A stretch of 56,426 bases of DNA. Source: Flavobacteriales bacterium UBA1958. Its GTDB lineage: Bacteria; Bacteroidota; Bacteroidia; Flavobacteriales_D; Sanyastnellaceae. Location of the stretch: the NCBI GenBank assembly GCA_002336675.1, contig DDEI01000066.1:1-56426 (forward strand), read 5' to 3'. This document shows, piece by piece, positions 34,074 to 43,395 of the stretch. The stretch's first letter is position 1. Each line of letters starts with the position of its first letter. The position numbers and the translations under genes were made by a program. Below the pieces are notes generated by a model that saw nothing but the letters and a program-made list of their open reading frames with translations, did not search any database and had not been told where the DNA came from.

Positions 34074-35381
34074 ATGAAAATTAGTACATTATTCACCCTT
34101 TTGCTAGTCGCTTTTTTAGGAAATTCTCAATCATTGCCAATTGATTTCGAGTCAGTTGTGGAAACTGGCGATTTCGAAAATTTTGATGGTGGTGTAGCCA
34201 CTGTAATCACCAATCCACAGTCTAATGGCATCAACACCAGCTCTACTGTAGCTCAAATAGTTAGAGACGGGGGAGCTATCTATGCTGGCAGTAAAATTCT
34301 GTTAGATGCTAATTTAGATTTTTCGACTAACACTGCACTAAGCATGAAAGTATTTACCACTGCGCCTGTTGGAACTATAGTTAAATTCAAGCTTGAAGGC
34401 GGTGAAATCGCTGAAAGAGATGTTCCTACTACCGTGACAGGTGAATGGGAAACGCTGACATGGGAATTCGCAGGCATTACTGCTACTAATAATTACGTGG
34501 TTTTCATGTTTGACTTTGGTAATGTGGGAAACGGTTCAGAAACTTCTACGTTCTTATTTGATGATGTAGTTCAGGGACCTGGTGAAGTGCAAGAAGAGCC
34601 AGGAGATCAGTTAGACCTTCCTGTTACTTTCGAAGATCCTGATGTAGAATATTCTGTGATAGATTTCGAAGGAAATGCTTCTATGGTTATAGTAGACCCT
34701 ACAGACCCTAGTAATACTGTAGTAATGTCTACTAAAACCATTACTGCTGCTCCTTGGGCAGGAACTACAATAGGAACCAATGCTGGATTTATTACAGATA
34801 TTCCTCTTACACTGACTGATTCTCAAATGTCAGCTAGAGTATGGTCACCGACGGCAGGAACTCCAATTCGATTAAAAGTAGAAGATGCCAATGATGTAAC
34901 GCATACGTGTGAAACAGAAACCAACACTACTTTGGCCGGAGAGTGGGAAACAATTGTATTTGACTTTACTAACGAAGGGCCAGGAACGGCACTTCTTAGT
35001 GTTGGTTTAGACAATGGTTGGATTTACAATAAGGCTTCGATATTCTTTAATTATGGTACAGATGGAGCTACCGTTGGAGAAGAAATTAGTTATTATTTCG
35101 ATGATGTACACTTCGGTGTACCTGTAGCTTTAATTGAGGAAGCAAAAGAAATTACATTTAATGTTTCCCCAAATCCTACTTCTGATATATGGTCAATCTC
35201 TAACGAAAACTTAGAGATTTCTAGAGTAGAAGTTTATGATCTAAATGGAAAATTAGTCTATATCGAAAGGCCAAATTCTACGATTATTAACATCAATGCA
35301 TTAAACTTAAAAGAAGGAGTCTACGTCTCACGACTTATCACTCCCTCTGGAACTGAATTTGTCAAACTAGTAAAGAATTAG
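34074..35381 (+). CDS. T9SS-secreted protein with duplicated beta-sandwich (CBM-like) domains
   Basis: 435 residues. The signal peptide covers about 1-19 (ends LGNSQ). Two related beta-sandwich domains (~20-165 and ~180-350) begin alike, LPIDFESVVE and LPVTFEDPDV, and end with FLFDDVV and YYFDDVHFG. Pairs like this occur in Bacteroidota glycan-active exoproteins as carbohydrate-binding modules. The last ~80 residues (NVSPNPTSDIWSISN ... EFVKLVKN) are a type A T9SS sorting domain. No catalytic domain is seen, so a secreted or surface binding protein is likely. Single gene, followed by a modest terminator. Confidence 0.8.
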   Translation: MKISTLFTLLLVAFLGNSQSLPIDFESVVETGDFENFDGGVATVITNPQSNGINTSSTVAQIVRDGGAIYAGSKILLDANLDFSTNTALSMKVFTTAPVGTIVKFKLEGGEIAERDVPTTVTGEWETLTWEFAGITATNNYVVFMFDFGNVGNGSETSTFLFDDVVQGPGEVQEEPGDQLDLPVTFEDPDVEYSVIDFEGNASMVIVDPTDPSNTVVMSTKTITAAPWAGTTIGTNAGFITDIPLTLTDSQMSARVWSPTAGTPIRLKVEDANDVTHTCETETNTTLAGEWETIVFDFTNEGPGTALLSVGLDNGWIYNKASIFFNYGTDGATVGEEISYYFDDVHFGVPVALIEEAKEITFNVSPNPTSDIWSISNENLEISRVEVYDLNGKLVYIERPNSTIININALNLKEGVYVSRLITPSGTEFVKLVKN

Positions 35382-35412
35382 AGCTTAAAATACAATTGAT
35401 GTAAATGAAAAG

Positions 35413-35439
35413 CAGTCTTTTAGAGAGGGCTGTTTTTTT
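35413..35439 (+). terminator. Probable terminator after the T9SS protein gene
   Basis: CAGTCT (35413-35418) pairs with GGGCTG (35427-35432), two pairs being G-T, followed by a run of seven T. Modest stem but good T tract. Confidence 0.55.
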
Positions 35440-35779
35440 ATTAGCATTTTTTCAGTGAACCAGAGGGCTTGATTTTTCATATGGTGGAACTAGGGTTAAT
35501 TGTAACACGCATCCCATTCTGTACCTCGATTTTACTTTACATTTACCACTATAAAACCGAAATTAGGTTCTGTCCGTCTCTAGTTACTCATAACGTAGGA
35601 GTTGTCGAGATAGAATAATTACACTTTTATCGTAATTTTAGAATGACGAATTAATACATACTATAATTATTGTGCATTCTTTTCTTGCTTTGTCGTGTCA
35701 CGTTTAAAACTTAAAAGAGATAATAGAGGTATAGCGTTTTAATTTGAATCAAGTCTTTAATTCAATAAAATAAGAGAAA
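35440..35779. other. Intergenic region upstream of the MbnP operon
   Basis: About 340 bases, AT-rich, no ORF or RNA gene recognised. A promoter for the MbnP operon should lie here. The best box, TTGCTTTG at 35685-35692, has one mismatch to TAnnTTTG and no well-spaced -33. No metal-regulator palindrome was recognised. Confidence 0.35.
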
Positions 35780-36565
35780 ATGAAAAATATAGTAAGAAAT
35801 AGTTTTGCCTTAATATGCTTTATTGCCCTCATTTTCATACCCTCATGTGATGAGGATGACGAAGTAATAGTTTGCTCTTCCTGTCCGGTCCCATCTGTAT
35901 CTTCTCTAAAGATCACCTTCATCCCTACTTGGAATAACGTGCCAGTAACCAACGGAGATGAGTACGAAGACCAATTCGGAAACAGGCTGCTGCAGTTCAA
36001 TTTTAAAACCTTCGTTTCTAATATTATTATTTCTTCAGAAGGAAGTGAAACAGAATTAAGTGAAATAGAAATTTTGGAAGTAGGAGACGGGGCTATAGAG
36101 TTAAGCTATAGCGTTGCAAATGACATGTCATTTGATGAGCTCAAATTTCACACAGGTGTTCCTCCAGAATATAATGTGGACTATGACCCTAGCACATGGC
36201 CTAATAGTCATCCACTAAGCGTTCAAGGCGCGGCAGGGATGCATTGGGGATGGAATACTGGGTATATCTTCACCAAGTTTGATGGGAAAGCAGATACTAC
36301 AGAGATGGCGGAACCTACTTATCTATATCCATTTGCGTTTCACACAGGAGATGATGCGTTTTACATTGAGCATGTGTTCGATTTAGATATTGCTACGCAG
36401 ACAGAAAGTGAAGCTGAGATTAATGTAATTATCCATATGGAAAAATTCTTGCATGGAATACACTCTATAGACATAAGAGAAGATGGCGAAACTCATACAG
36501 GAGGTGATTTTGAACTAGCCCAGCAGTTTATAGATAATTTTAATTCGAGCTTAGAATTAGAATGA
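35780..36565 (+). CDS. MbnP-family copper-binding lipoprotein
   Basis: 261 residues. A lipoprotein signal ends FIPSC (Cys23). An unusual CxxC (Cys32, Cys35) follows in the linker. The MbnP domain is recognised by HPLSVQGAAGMHWGWNTGYI (about 144-163) then FTKFDG, FAFHTGD (His188) and HMEKFLHGIHSI (His219, 225, 228). MbnP proteins partner with a MauG-like di-heme enzyme (MbnH) that oxidises a Trp of MbnP to kynurenine, and the product binds copper in the periplasm (known for methanotroph proteins). Trp156 and Trp158 are candidate target residues here (inference). The next gene, a di-heme peroxidase, overlaps its stop by 4 bases, which fits this pairing. Confidence 0.82.
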   Translation: MKNIVRNSFALICFIALIFIPSCDEDDEVIVCSSCPVPSVSSLKITFIPTWNNVPVTNGDEYEDQFGNRLLQFNFKTFVSNIIISSEGSETELSEIEILEVGDGAIELSYSVANDMSFDELKFHTGVPPEYNVDYDPSTWPNSHPLSVQGAAGMHWGWNTGYIFTKFDGKADTTEMAEPTYLYPFAFHTGDDAFYIEHVFDLDIATQTESEAEINVIIHMEKFLHGIHSIDIREDGETHTGGDFELAQQFIDNFNSSLELE

Positions 36566-37587
36566 GAAAATGGCTGGTTATAGTGATTTGTGTAGTAGCA
36601 TTATCCAGTTGTAAAAAGCAGAATGAGGTAAAGTGTGAGCCAGCTGTGGATGCTCCATTTAATTTGGTTCTTCCATCCCATTTTCCGCCTATAGAATTTC
36701 CTGAAGATAATGAACTAACGGAGAAAAGGGTAGAGCTCGGAAGAAGGTTGTTTTACGACACTAGATTAAGCGCAGACAATTCGATTTCATGTGGATCATG
36801 CCACCACCAAGCCTCGGCTTTTACAGATAACCTATCCATTTCCCAGGGGATAGAAGGAAGGGTAGGATTTAGAAACTCGCCCACACTAGGAAATGTGGCT
36901 TACCAAGAGAGATTATTTGCCGAGGGCGGGGTACCGAACTTAGAGGTACAAATACTAGCGCCTATAGGAGATGAAAATGAATTCGATCATGATGTGGTAA
37001 TTATAGAGGCAGAACTTCAAGCAGATCCCATTCTAAATAATTTAAGTCGGATAGCCTACGATAGAGATATAGATATATATGCTATAACTAGAGCTATATC
37101 TTGTTTTGAGAGAACGATGATTACGGGTGGAAGTCCTTATGATAAACATGTGTTGGGAGAAGAATCATTATCCAAAGATGCGCTGGCAGGAATGGAATTG
37201 TTTTTTAGTGAAGAGTTAGCTTGTGGAACCTGTCATTCCGGCCATAATTTTACAGACGGCGGTTTCCATAACATAGGCTTGTATGAAATTTATGAAGATG
37301 CGGGAAGGTTTAGAATCACGAACGATGGTGAGGATGAAGGAAAGTTTAAAACACCGTCATTAAGAAATATAGAAAAGACATATCCATACATGCATAACGG
37401 TTCTTTGCAAACATTAGAGGAGGTCATAGACCACTTTAGTTCGGGAGGTTTAGGGCACATAAATCAGTCAGAATTAGTCGTACCTTTGGAGTTAACAGCG
37501 TTAGAAAAGAGTCAATTGTTGGCATTTTTAACGTCACTTACAGATTTGGAGTTTTTAATGAACTCAGAATTAAGCCTATTAAATTGA
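36562..37587 (+). CDS. MauG/MbnH-like di-heme cytochrome c peroxidase, lipoprotein
   Basis: 341 residues. A lipoprotein signal ends ALSSC (Cys17). Two c-type heme sites: CGSCHH (77-82) and CGTCHSGH (221-228). The C-terminal FKTPSLRNIEKTYPYMHNGS block is typical of bacterial CCP/MauG proteins. At the position where this family usually has FWDG with an inter-heme Trp, this protein reads RLFAEGG, so the Trp seems replaced. Start ATG overlaps the MbnP stop (ATGA). By context it or the next gene is the MbnH-type modifier of the MbnP protein; detoxifying peroxidase activity is the alternative. Confidence 0.85.
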   Translation: MRKWLVIVICVVALSSCKKQNEVKCEPAVDAPFNLVLPSHFPPIEFPEDNELTEKRVELGRRLFYDTRLSADNSISCGSCHHQASAFTDNLSISQGIEGRVGFRNSPTLGNVAYQERLFAEGGVPNLEVQILAPIGDENEFDHDVVIIEAELQADPILNNLSRIAYDRDIDIYAITRAISCFERTMITGGSPYDKHVLGEESLSKDALAGMELFFSEELACGTCHSGHNFTDGGFHNIGLYEIYEDAGRFRITNDGEDEGKFKTPSLRNIEKTYPYMHNGSLQTLEEVIDHFSSGGLGHINQSELVVPLELTALEKSQLLAFLTSLTDLEFLMNSELSLLN

Positions 37588-38690
37588 AGACAACCAAGCT
37601 AATAATAGTATTGATAGGGATCGCACTTTTCGCTTGGCAATGCCGAGATGGGCTCGATGATCAAAACGATTGCACAACTGTTTCTCTCAGCGCTACACCA
37701 TACGAAATAGTGATCCCCCCATTTTTCCCCCCCATGGATATCCCTGCAGATAACCCTATGACATTGGAAGGAATAGATTTAGGAAGACATTTATTCTGGG
37801 AGGTGAAATTAAGTGAAGACAATACACTTTCATGTGGGAACTGCCATTTTCCTGAGCATGCATTCTCAGACCCCAATCAATTTTCATTGGGAACTCAAGG
37901 AATAGCAGGAACCCGACAAGCTATGCCCTTATTTAATTTAGGATGGGCCCAAGATTATTTTTGGGATGGAAGAGCATTAACTTTAGAAGAGCAGATATTA
38001 GAGCCAGTGCCTAATCCTATAGAAATGAATATCCCTTGGGAAGATGCCATTTTAAAACTAGAGGATGATGCGCTTTATCCTTCAAAGTTTGATAAAGCTT
38101 TTGGCTTAGGAGCAATCACCAAAGAAAAAGCTGCTAAAGCCATAGCTCAGTTTCTAAGAACTATGGTCTCAGCCAATACGAAATACGATGAATTTAGACT
38201 AGGTCTAGCAGAACTAACTCCGTTGGAAGAAATGGGATTAGATCTTTTTATAAGAGAAGGAGGAAACCCTGAAGACGGTAATGGGGGTCAGTTCGGAGCA
38301 GATTGTTTTCACTGCCACGGATTTGGGAACATGCAGTTTACAGATTATCTCCCCCATAATAATGGGCTGGACGCTGAGTTTGAAGACCTCGGTTATGGAG
38401 GGGTTTCTGGAAACCCATTGGAAATGGGGTTATTTAAAACACCGAGCTTAAGAAACATATCCTTCACCGCACCTTACATGCATGATGGACGTTTTCAGAC
38501 TTTAGAGGAAGTATTAGATCATTATGACTCAGGAGGAGTGGCTTCTACTACTATAGATCCTTTTATGAAGTACACCACAGGAGGGCTTCAGCTAACAGAT
38601 ATAGATAAGCTAGCTCTCACCGCATTCTTAAATACATTAAACGATGAGGAGTTTCTTCTTAATGAAGACTTTTCGGATCCTTTTGAGTGA
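37584..38690 (+). CDS. Second MauG/CCP-like di-heme cytochrome c peroxidase, lipoprotein
   Basis: 368 residues starting at TTG 37584, which overlaps the previous stop (TTGA); the lipoprotein signal MKTTKLIIVLIGIALFAWQC (Cys20) fits this start. Heme sites are CGNCHF (first domain) and CFHCHG (second). The family motif YFWDGRALTLEEQILEPV is intact, including the Trp that the first enzyme lacks. The C-terminal FKTPSLRNISFTAPYMHDGR block is normal. The two enzymes are clearly paralogous but not identical in their key inter-heme region, which suggests divided roles in one operon with the MbnP protein. Confidence 0.85.
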   Translation: MKTTKLIIVLIGIALFAWQCRDGLDDQNDCTTVSLSATPYEIVIPPFFPPMDIPADNPMTLEGIDLGRHLFWEVKLSEDNTLSCGNCHFPEHAFSDPNQFSLGTQGIAGTRQAMPLFNLGWAQDYFWDGRALTLEEQILEPVPNPIEMNIPWEDAILKLEDDALYPSKFDKAFGLGAITKEKAAKAIAQFLRTMVSANTKYDEFRLGLAELTPLEEMGLDLFIREGGNPEDGNGGQFGADCFHCHGFGNMQFTDYLPHNNGLDAEFEDLGYGGVSGNPLEMGLFKTPSLRNISFTAPYMHDGRFQTLEEVLDHYDSGGVASTTIDPFMKYTTGGLQLTDIDKLALTAFLNTLNDEEFLLNEDFSDPFE

Positions 38691-38703
38691 TATGTATTAA
38701 TTA

Positions 38704-41700
38704 TTATCCAAATATCTGCATTTGAGTAGTGGTTCTGGTATCATCATAGCGTGGGTCAGGCACTATGGAGAGCTTGTCTAAAAACTCAGCTTCTATTTGA
38801 TAACAACCAAACTCTTCGGTTACCTTTCCATAAATAAGGTAAATACCTTTCCCTCTAAACGGATATTTCTCAGCTATAGGAGGAAAGTGAACAGAATCTA
38901 GCCAGTCTCCTTTTTGGTCTACAAACGTCCCGAAAGACATAGCTCTTCCGTTAGCCGTTTTGGTAGTTTTTACAGTTACTAGGTAGCCTAAAGTGGTTAC
39001 TTTTTTACCATTGCAGCGCGGAAGATCCTCACTCAGTACATGGCCTTCTACGCCTGTTTTTAACAACTCAAAAGGATGGCATAACGGAAAACCAAGAAGC
39101 TCTAAATGGTCAAAAGCATCTTCTAAATGAGCGGTGTAAAGCGGAGGAATTTTATACTCTTTAGGAGCTGATTCCAGTGCTAGTTTTAGCGGATTCTTAG
39201 TCCTAGGGTTTTTATGAATACTTAGATGCGCCTTCCATAAAAGCTCTTTTTTTCCCTCGCAAGTAAAGCGGAATGCGCCCACTCTAATCAGCAGACTTAC
39301 TTGTTCCAGACCTAGATTAGTGCGCTCTATAAAATCATTAAAAGAGAGAAATTCATCTCCTTCCATTTTGCATTTTAGTATGTTTTTAATGGTCTCATGG
39401 TTCAGCGCACGAATCATCCCAAACCCCAGTACCACGGCTTTATCATAAATAATAGTCTCCGCACCAGAGCGATTAATGCAGGGCGGCTGAATATCTGCTC
39501 CGTGCATTCTGGCTTCATGCACATAAAATTCTGGAGGGTAAAAGCCTCCAGAATTATTGATGGTAGCCACCATGTATTCTAGCGGATAGTAGGTTTTGAG
39601 AAACAGGCTCTGGTAGCTTTCCACAGCATAAGAAGCCGAATGGCCTTTGGCAAATGCATAACCTGCAAAACTCTCTACCTGCCGCCATACTTCGGCCACC
39701 ATTTCTGCGGTATGCCCTTTGGCTTGTGCCTTAGTGAAAAAGGCATCTTTGGCTTTATTGAATTCATCTCTAGAACGAAATTTACCGCTCATTCCTCTTC
39801 TCAAAATATCAGCCTCTCCCAGGTCCAATCCCGCAAAGTAGTGCGCTACTTTAATCACATCTTCCTGATACACCATTACGCCAAATGTGTCTGGCATGAT
39901 TTCTAGCATGGCGGGATGGGCATCTTTTCGTTTCTCAGGAAAGCGAAACCGCTGAATGTACTCTTTCATCATCCCACTTTTAGCCACTCCAGGCCGAATA
40001 ACGGAACTGGCAGCTACCAAGCCCAAATAATCATCTACCTGAAGCTTACGCAGAAGCATACGCATGGCGGGAGATTCTACATAAAAACAACCTATAGCCT
40101 CGGCATTTCTAAGCATGTGTTTTATGCCTTCATCTTCTTTAAATCGTTGTATATCATGTATGTCTATGTGTGCTTCCATCGGACGATTGTACCGTACTAT
40201 ATCGAGCGTATCTTTTATTTTTCCCAGGCCACGCTGACTTAAAATATCGAATTTATGAATCCCCACATCTTCGGCTATTACCATGTCTATCTGTGTGGTA
40301 GGGTATCCTTTAGGCGGGAGGAATGTGCCACAATACGTGTGAATAGGGTTTTGAGTGATTAAGATGCCACAGGCATGTACACTGAGGTGATTAGGAAATC
40401 CTTGGATGAGCGTACTGTAGCGAAGTACCAATTGCGAGAGATGGTCCAGCGCACTGACAGTAAACTTACCAGAACTCAGTAGATCTATTTCATGCTTTGG
40501 TAACCCAAAAACTTTCCCCAACTCTCTCACCACCGCTCTGTACTGAAAGGTATTGTAAACTGCCAGCAGCGTTACATGGTCAAACCGCTCAAAAATATAG
40601 CGGGTAACATCATCACGGTCTGTCCATGAAAAGTCAATATCAAAATCTGGAGGATTCTGTCTGTACAAGTTAATGAACCGCTCAAAGTACAGGTCTAAAT
40701 CTATAGGATCCACGTTTGTGATTTTTAGCAGATAAGCTATTACGCTATTGGCTCCACTACCTCTTCCTACATAAAAGTAACCTTTAGAACGAGCGTAGCT
40801 GGTAATATCCCAGTTGATAAGGAAGTAAGAAATAAAATTTTTCTCCTTGATGATGTGTAGCTCCTTTTCTATTCTATCCAGTACTTCCTGCGTAGGTTCG
40901 GGGTAGCGGTAAGCCAGCCCATCCATGGCTAACTTCCGTATTAGCTCGTAGTCATCTTCCTCAGAATTCGAGTACACTTTTAGGTTCTTATGCGGATGCT
41001 CAGTACCGAAATCATAGTGAATAGAACACTGTTTCAGTAGTTCTTCAGATTGCTTTATGATGTGCGGAAAATCAGCATAGATTTCTTTGAGTTTTTCCAC
41101 AGAGAGAACCTTGTCTTCAGGATTTCCCTGCTCAGAAACGGGGAGTTTACTCAGCAAACAGTTATTAGCTATAGCCCGCAGCAGGCGGTGCCCGTTAAAA
41201 TCTCTTTTCCCTCTAAAAGTGATGGTTTGGAGTATGACCAGTTTCTCTTTTAGTAGCGTTGCAATTTTTGAAAATCTTACTACATTCAAATCTCTAGGGG
41301 TAACTCCTATGAATTCATTGCAACCCAGTTCGGTAATCCAACTGCAGTTTTTAACCGCAGAAAACGGATAAATAATGAGAGTGTCTTCCAACTCAGGGGC
41401 ACGTTCTTCGAAGTGTTTCTTAGCGTGAAGGTGTTCTGAAAGATGAGTATTTAGTTGATGGAAACCAGTATTGTTTTTGGCTATTCCTATATAGCATTGC
41501 CACGCAGAATTTCTGAAATCTATGCCCAGTATAGGTTCTATTTCCATATCCTGAGTCATGCGTACGGTATCCAAACATGCGGAGGTATTGTTGATGTCAG
41601 AAAGCACAAATTTTGTGGCTCCAGCCTCAGTGAGGTTTTGGAGAAGTGCTTTCGGTTCAATAGTTCCGTAGCGAAGGGAGTAATATGTGTGGGTGTTTAA

Positions 41701-41706
41701 ATAAAT
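38704..41706 (-). CDS. Accessory DNA polymerase III alpha subunit (DnaE2/ImuC-like)
   Basis: 1000 residues if translated from ATT at 41706. The reading frame upstream of the first conventional codon (GTG 41607) encodes IYLNTHTYYSLRYGT, the conserved beginning of the PHP domain with its first metal-site His, and an in-frame TAA stands at 41731-41733. There is no ATG, GTG or TTG between, so ATT (or ATA 41724) is the likely start. Domains: PHP (~1-230), catalytic core with VGRGSGANSV and PDFDIDF (~353-359), helix-hairpin-helix, and a C-terminal OB fold. It is shorter than replicative DnaE of this phylum and lies 37 bases after the Y-family polymerase gene, so a translesion role is likely. Confidence 0.85.
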   Translation of the reverse strand: MYLNTHTYYSLRYGTIEPKALLQNLTEAGATKFVLSDINNTSACLDTVRMTQDMEIEPILGIDFRNSAWQCYIGIAKNNTGFHQLNTHLSEHLHAKKHFEERAPELEDTLIIYPFSAVKNCSWITELGCNEFIGVTPRDLNVVRFSKIATLLKEKLVILQTITFRGKRDFNGHRLLRAIANNCLLSKLPVSEQGNPEDKVLSVEKLKEIYADFPHIIKQSEELLKQCSIHYDFGTEHPHKNLKVYSNSEEDDYELIRKLAMDGLAYRYPEPTQEVLDRIEKELHIIKEKNFISYFLINWDITSYARSKGYFYVGRGSGANSVIAYLLKITNVDPIDLDLYFERFINLYRQNPPDFDIDFSWTDRDDVTRYIFERFDHVTLLAVYNTFQYRAVVRELGKVFGLPKHEIDLLSSGKFTVSALDHLSQLVLRYSTLIQGFPNHLSVHACGILITQNPIHTYCGTFLPPKGYPTTQIDMVIAEDVGIHKFDILSQRGLGKIKDTLDIVRYNRPMEAHIDIHDIQRFKEDEGIKHMLRNAEAIGCFYVESPAMRMLLRKLQVDDYLGLVAASSVIRPGVAKSGMMKEYIQRFRFPEKRKDAHPAMLEIMPDTFGVMVYQEDVIKVAHYFAGLDLGEADILRRGMSGKFRSRDEFNKAKDAFFTKAQAKGHTAEMVAEVWRQVESFAGYAFAKGHSASYAVESYQSLFLKTYYPLEYMVATINNSGGFYPPEFYVHEARMHGADIQPPCINRSGAETIIYDKAVVLGFGMIRALNHETIKNILKCKMEGDEFLSFNDFIERTNLGLEQVSLLIRVGAFRFTCEGKKELLWKAHLSIHKNPRTKNPLKLALESAPKEYKIPPLYTAHLEDAFDHLELLGFPLCHPFELLKTGVEGHVLSEDLPRCNGKKVTTLGYLVTVKTTKTANGRAMSFGTFVDQKGDWLDSVHFPPIAEKYPFRGKGIYLIYGKVTEEFGCYQIEAEFLDKLSIVPDPRYDDTRTTTQMQIFG

Positions 41707-41743
41707 GTTAGACTTAGGATTTATTGATCCTTACCTCAGGACA

Positions 41744-42955
41744 CTAGCTTCTCCGGTTCGCCAACAATGCTGGTGGTCCACCGTTAAATGGATTCGTTCC
41801 TCCTATAGTTCTAGCGCCTATTCCTGCTGCTCTGATAATGCTTCGGTCTCCGTAGCGCTCTCTCATTTTATCCATGGCTTGGTAGAGATTCATTTGTTTT
41901 TTAGTGTCTTCGAAGAGGTTGATTTGGTATGCCCCTCCTACGAGATGACTGAACCGAACTCCTATGAGTCTGACTAATAGTCTTCGGTTATAAATTTCTT
42001 TAAACAGTTCCATTACTCTAGGAATGATGAGGTGGTCTGCAGAGGTATATGGAATTCTTACCTGCTTGGTGTAAGTACTGAAATCTGAGTAACGGATTTT
42101 TACAGCCACACACGAGGTGAGCTTTTCTCCTCTGCGCAGCTGGAAAGCTAGATTTTCAGCTATAGCTAGCATGATTCCTTTTAGTCGTTCTACATCTATT
42201 GTGTCTTTATCGAAGGTGCGTTCTGTAGAAATAGACTTGCGCTCCGAGTGCTGCTTCACTGGCGAGTTATCTATACCATTGGCTTTTTTCCAAATTTCTT
42301 CTCCGTTTTTGCCTAGCACATCCGTAAGCATCTGCATAGGCATTTCTTGCAGTGTGTGGATGTATCTAATGCCCAGATGTCTTAGTGTTTGGTAGGTTTT
42401 GTCTCCCACCATGGGAATTTTTTTTACAGACAGAGGAGCTAGAAAGGGTTTCTCTTCTCCTTTCATAATTTTAAGTTCGTTATTAGGCTTGGCTTCTCCT
42501 GTGGCTACTTTAGAAACGGTCTTGTTCATAGACAATCCGAAGGAGATCGGAAGGTGCGTTTCTTGAATGATACGCTGCCTCAGTTCGGAGGCGAATTTAA
42601 CACAACCATGAAACTGGTCCATTCCGGTAAGGTCTATGTAGAATTCATCTACAGATGCTTTCTCATAGAGCGGGACATCTTCTTTAATAATGTCTGTAAC
42701 TATGTCTGAAAACTGCATATAATTAGCAGAATTTCCTTTCACTTGGATGGCCTCTGGACAGAGTTGTTTGGCGAGTTTCATAGGCATGGCAGAATGCACT
42801 CCGTACTTTCTGGCTTCATAGCTACATGCAGCAACCACTCCGCGGTCTGTTACTCCTCCTACGAGCACAGGTTTCCCTATGAGCTCTCGGTTTAGGAGTC
42901 GTTCTACAGACACGAAAAAAGTGTCTAAGTCCATGTGTAGGATACTTCTTTGCAT
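41744..42955 (-). CDS. dinB: Y-family DNA polymerase (Pol IV-like)
   Basis: 403 residues. Catalytic carboxylates are in HMDLDTFFVSVE (Asp9) and ASVDEFYIDLTG (Asp103, Glu104). Thumb helix-hairpin-helix KKIPMVGDKTYQTLRHLGI and a little-finger domain with STERTF follow. A beta-clamp-binding motif QINLF lies at 344-348. All catalytic residues are present, so this is an active lesion-bypass polymerase, unlike ImuB, which has lost them. It is directly upstream of the accessory dnaE and downstream of an S24 repressor gene, and has a 15-bp palindrome 10 bases before its start. Confidence 0.93.
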   Translation of the reverse strand: MQRSILHMDLDTFFVSVERLLNRELIGKPVLVGGVTDRGVVAACSYEARKYGVHSAMPMKLAKQLCPEAIQVKGNSANYMQFSDIVTDIIKEDVPLYEKASVDEFYIDLTGMDQFHGCVKFASELRQRIIQETHLPISFGLSMNKTVSKVATGEAKPNNELKIMKGEEKPFLAPLSVKKIPMVGDKTYQTLRHLGIRYIHTLQEMPMQMLTDVLGKNGEEIWKKANGIDNSPVKQHSERKSISTERTFDKDTIDVERLKGIMLAIAENLAFQLRRGEKLTSCVAVKIRYSDFSTYTKQVRIPYTSADHLIIPRVMELFKEIYNRRLLVRLIGVRFSHLVGGAYQINLFEDTKKQMNLYQAMDKMRERYGDRSIIRAAGIGARTIGGTNPFNGGPPALLANRRS

Positions 42956-42965
42956 AGCGTTTATG

Positions 42966-42980
42966 TGAGGCCGGGCCTCA
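42966..42980. promoter_or_regulatory. Perfect palindrome over the presumed dinB start site (operator candidate)
   Basis: TGAGGCC-G-GGCCTCA, 7-bp arms, GC-rich in AT-rich surroundings, 10 bases upstream of the dinB ATG. On the minus strand the sequence just before it, AAAATTTG (one mismatch from TAnnTTTG, overlapping the palindrome by two bases), would put transcription start inside the palindrome. That is the position of a repressor operator. Confidence 0.55.
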
Positions 42981-43377
42981 AATTTTACATTAATAATCTC
43001 TAAATTTCACCGCGTACTTCTCTCTGGGAAAGACTGAAGGGTCTTGTCAGATTTTTTCTGCGTTGCAAATAGCCTTTCACAAGCACTAACAGTTAGCACA
43101 TCGTAAAACGGTATTTCCATTTTTCTGAATGGACAAGTGAACACAAATACTGAAATAATTTCATCATTTGGTTTTTCTTTCGTTAGCGCTAAATAATCCG
43201 GCTATAGATTGCTGCCTACTCACATAGATTAGATAGTAGCACATGTGCCGAACAGAAACGATTACTCGTATTCAATAGAGGTACGCAAGCCGAATCTGGG
43301 CGAGACATATTGTAACGCAAACTGAAGGAGTCTTTAGCTAGTAAAACCAACTAAAAGCGGGTAGAAAAAAGTAGTCT

Positions 43378-43395
43378 GCACTTACGGTTAAGTGC
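43378..43395 (-). terminator. Stem-loop downstream of the S24 repressor gene
   Basis: GCACTTA and TAAGTGC form a perfect 7-bp stem with a CGGT (ACCG on the transcribed minus strand) loop, 14 bases beyond the repressor stop. The T tract (a short run of six T) is about 8 bases further on, so termination is plausible but not typical. Confidence 0.4.

Noticed and set aside
39640..41371. Several plus-strand ORFs of 60-108 codons opposite the accessory dnaE
   Set aside because: All are antisense to a frame with conserved polymerase motifs over its whole length.
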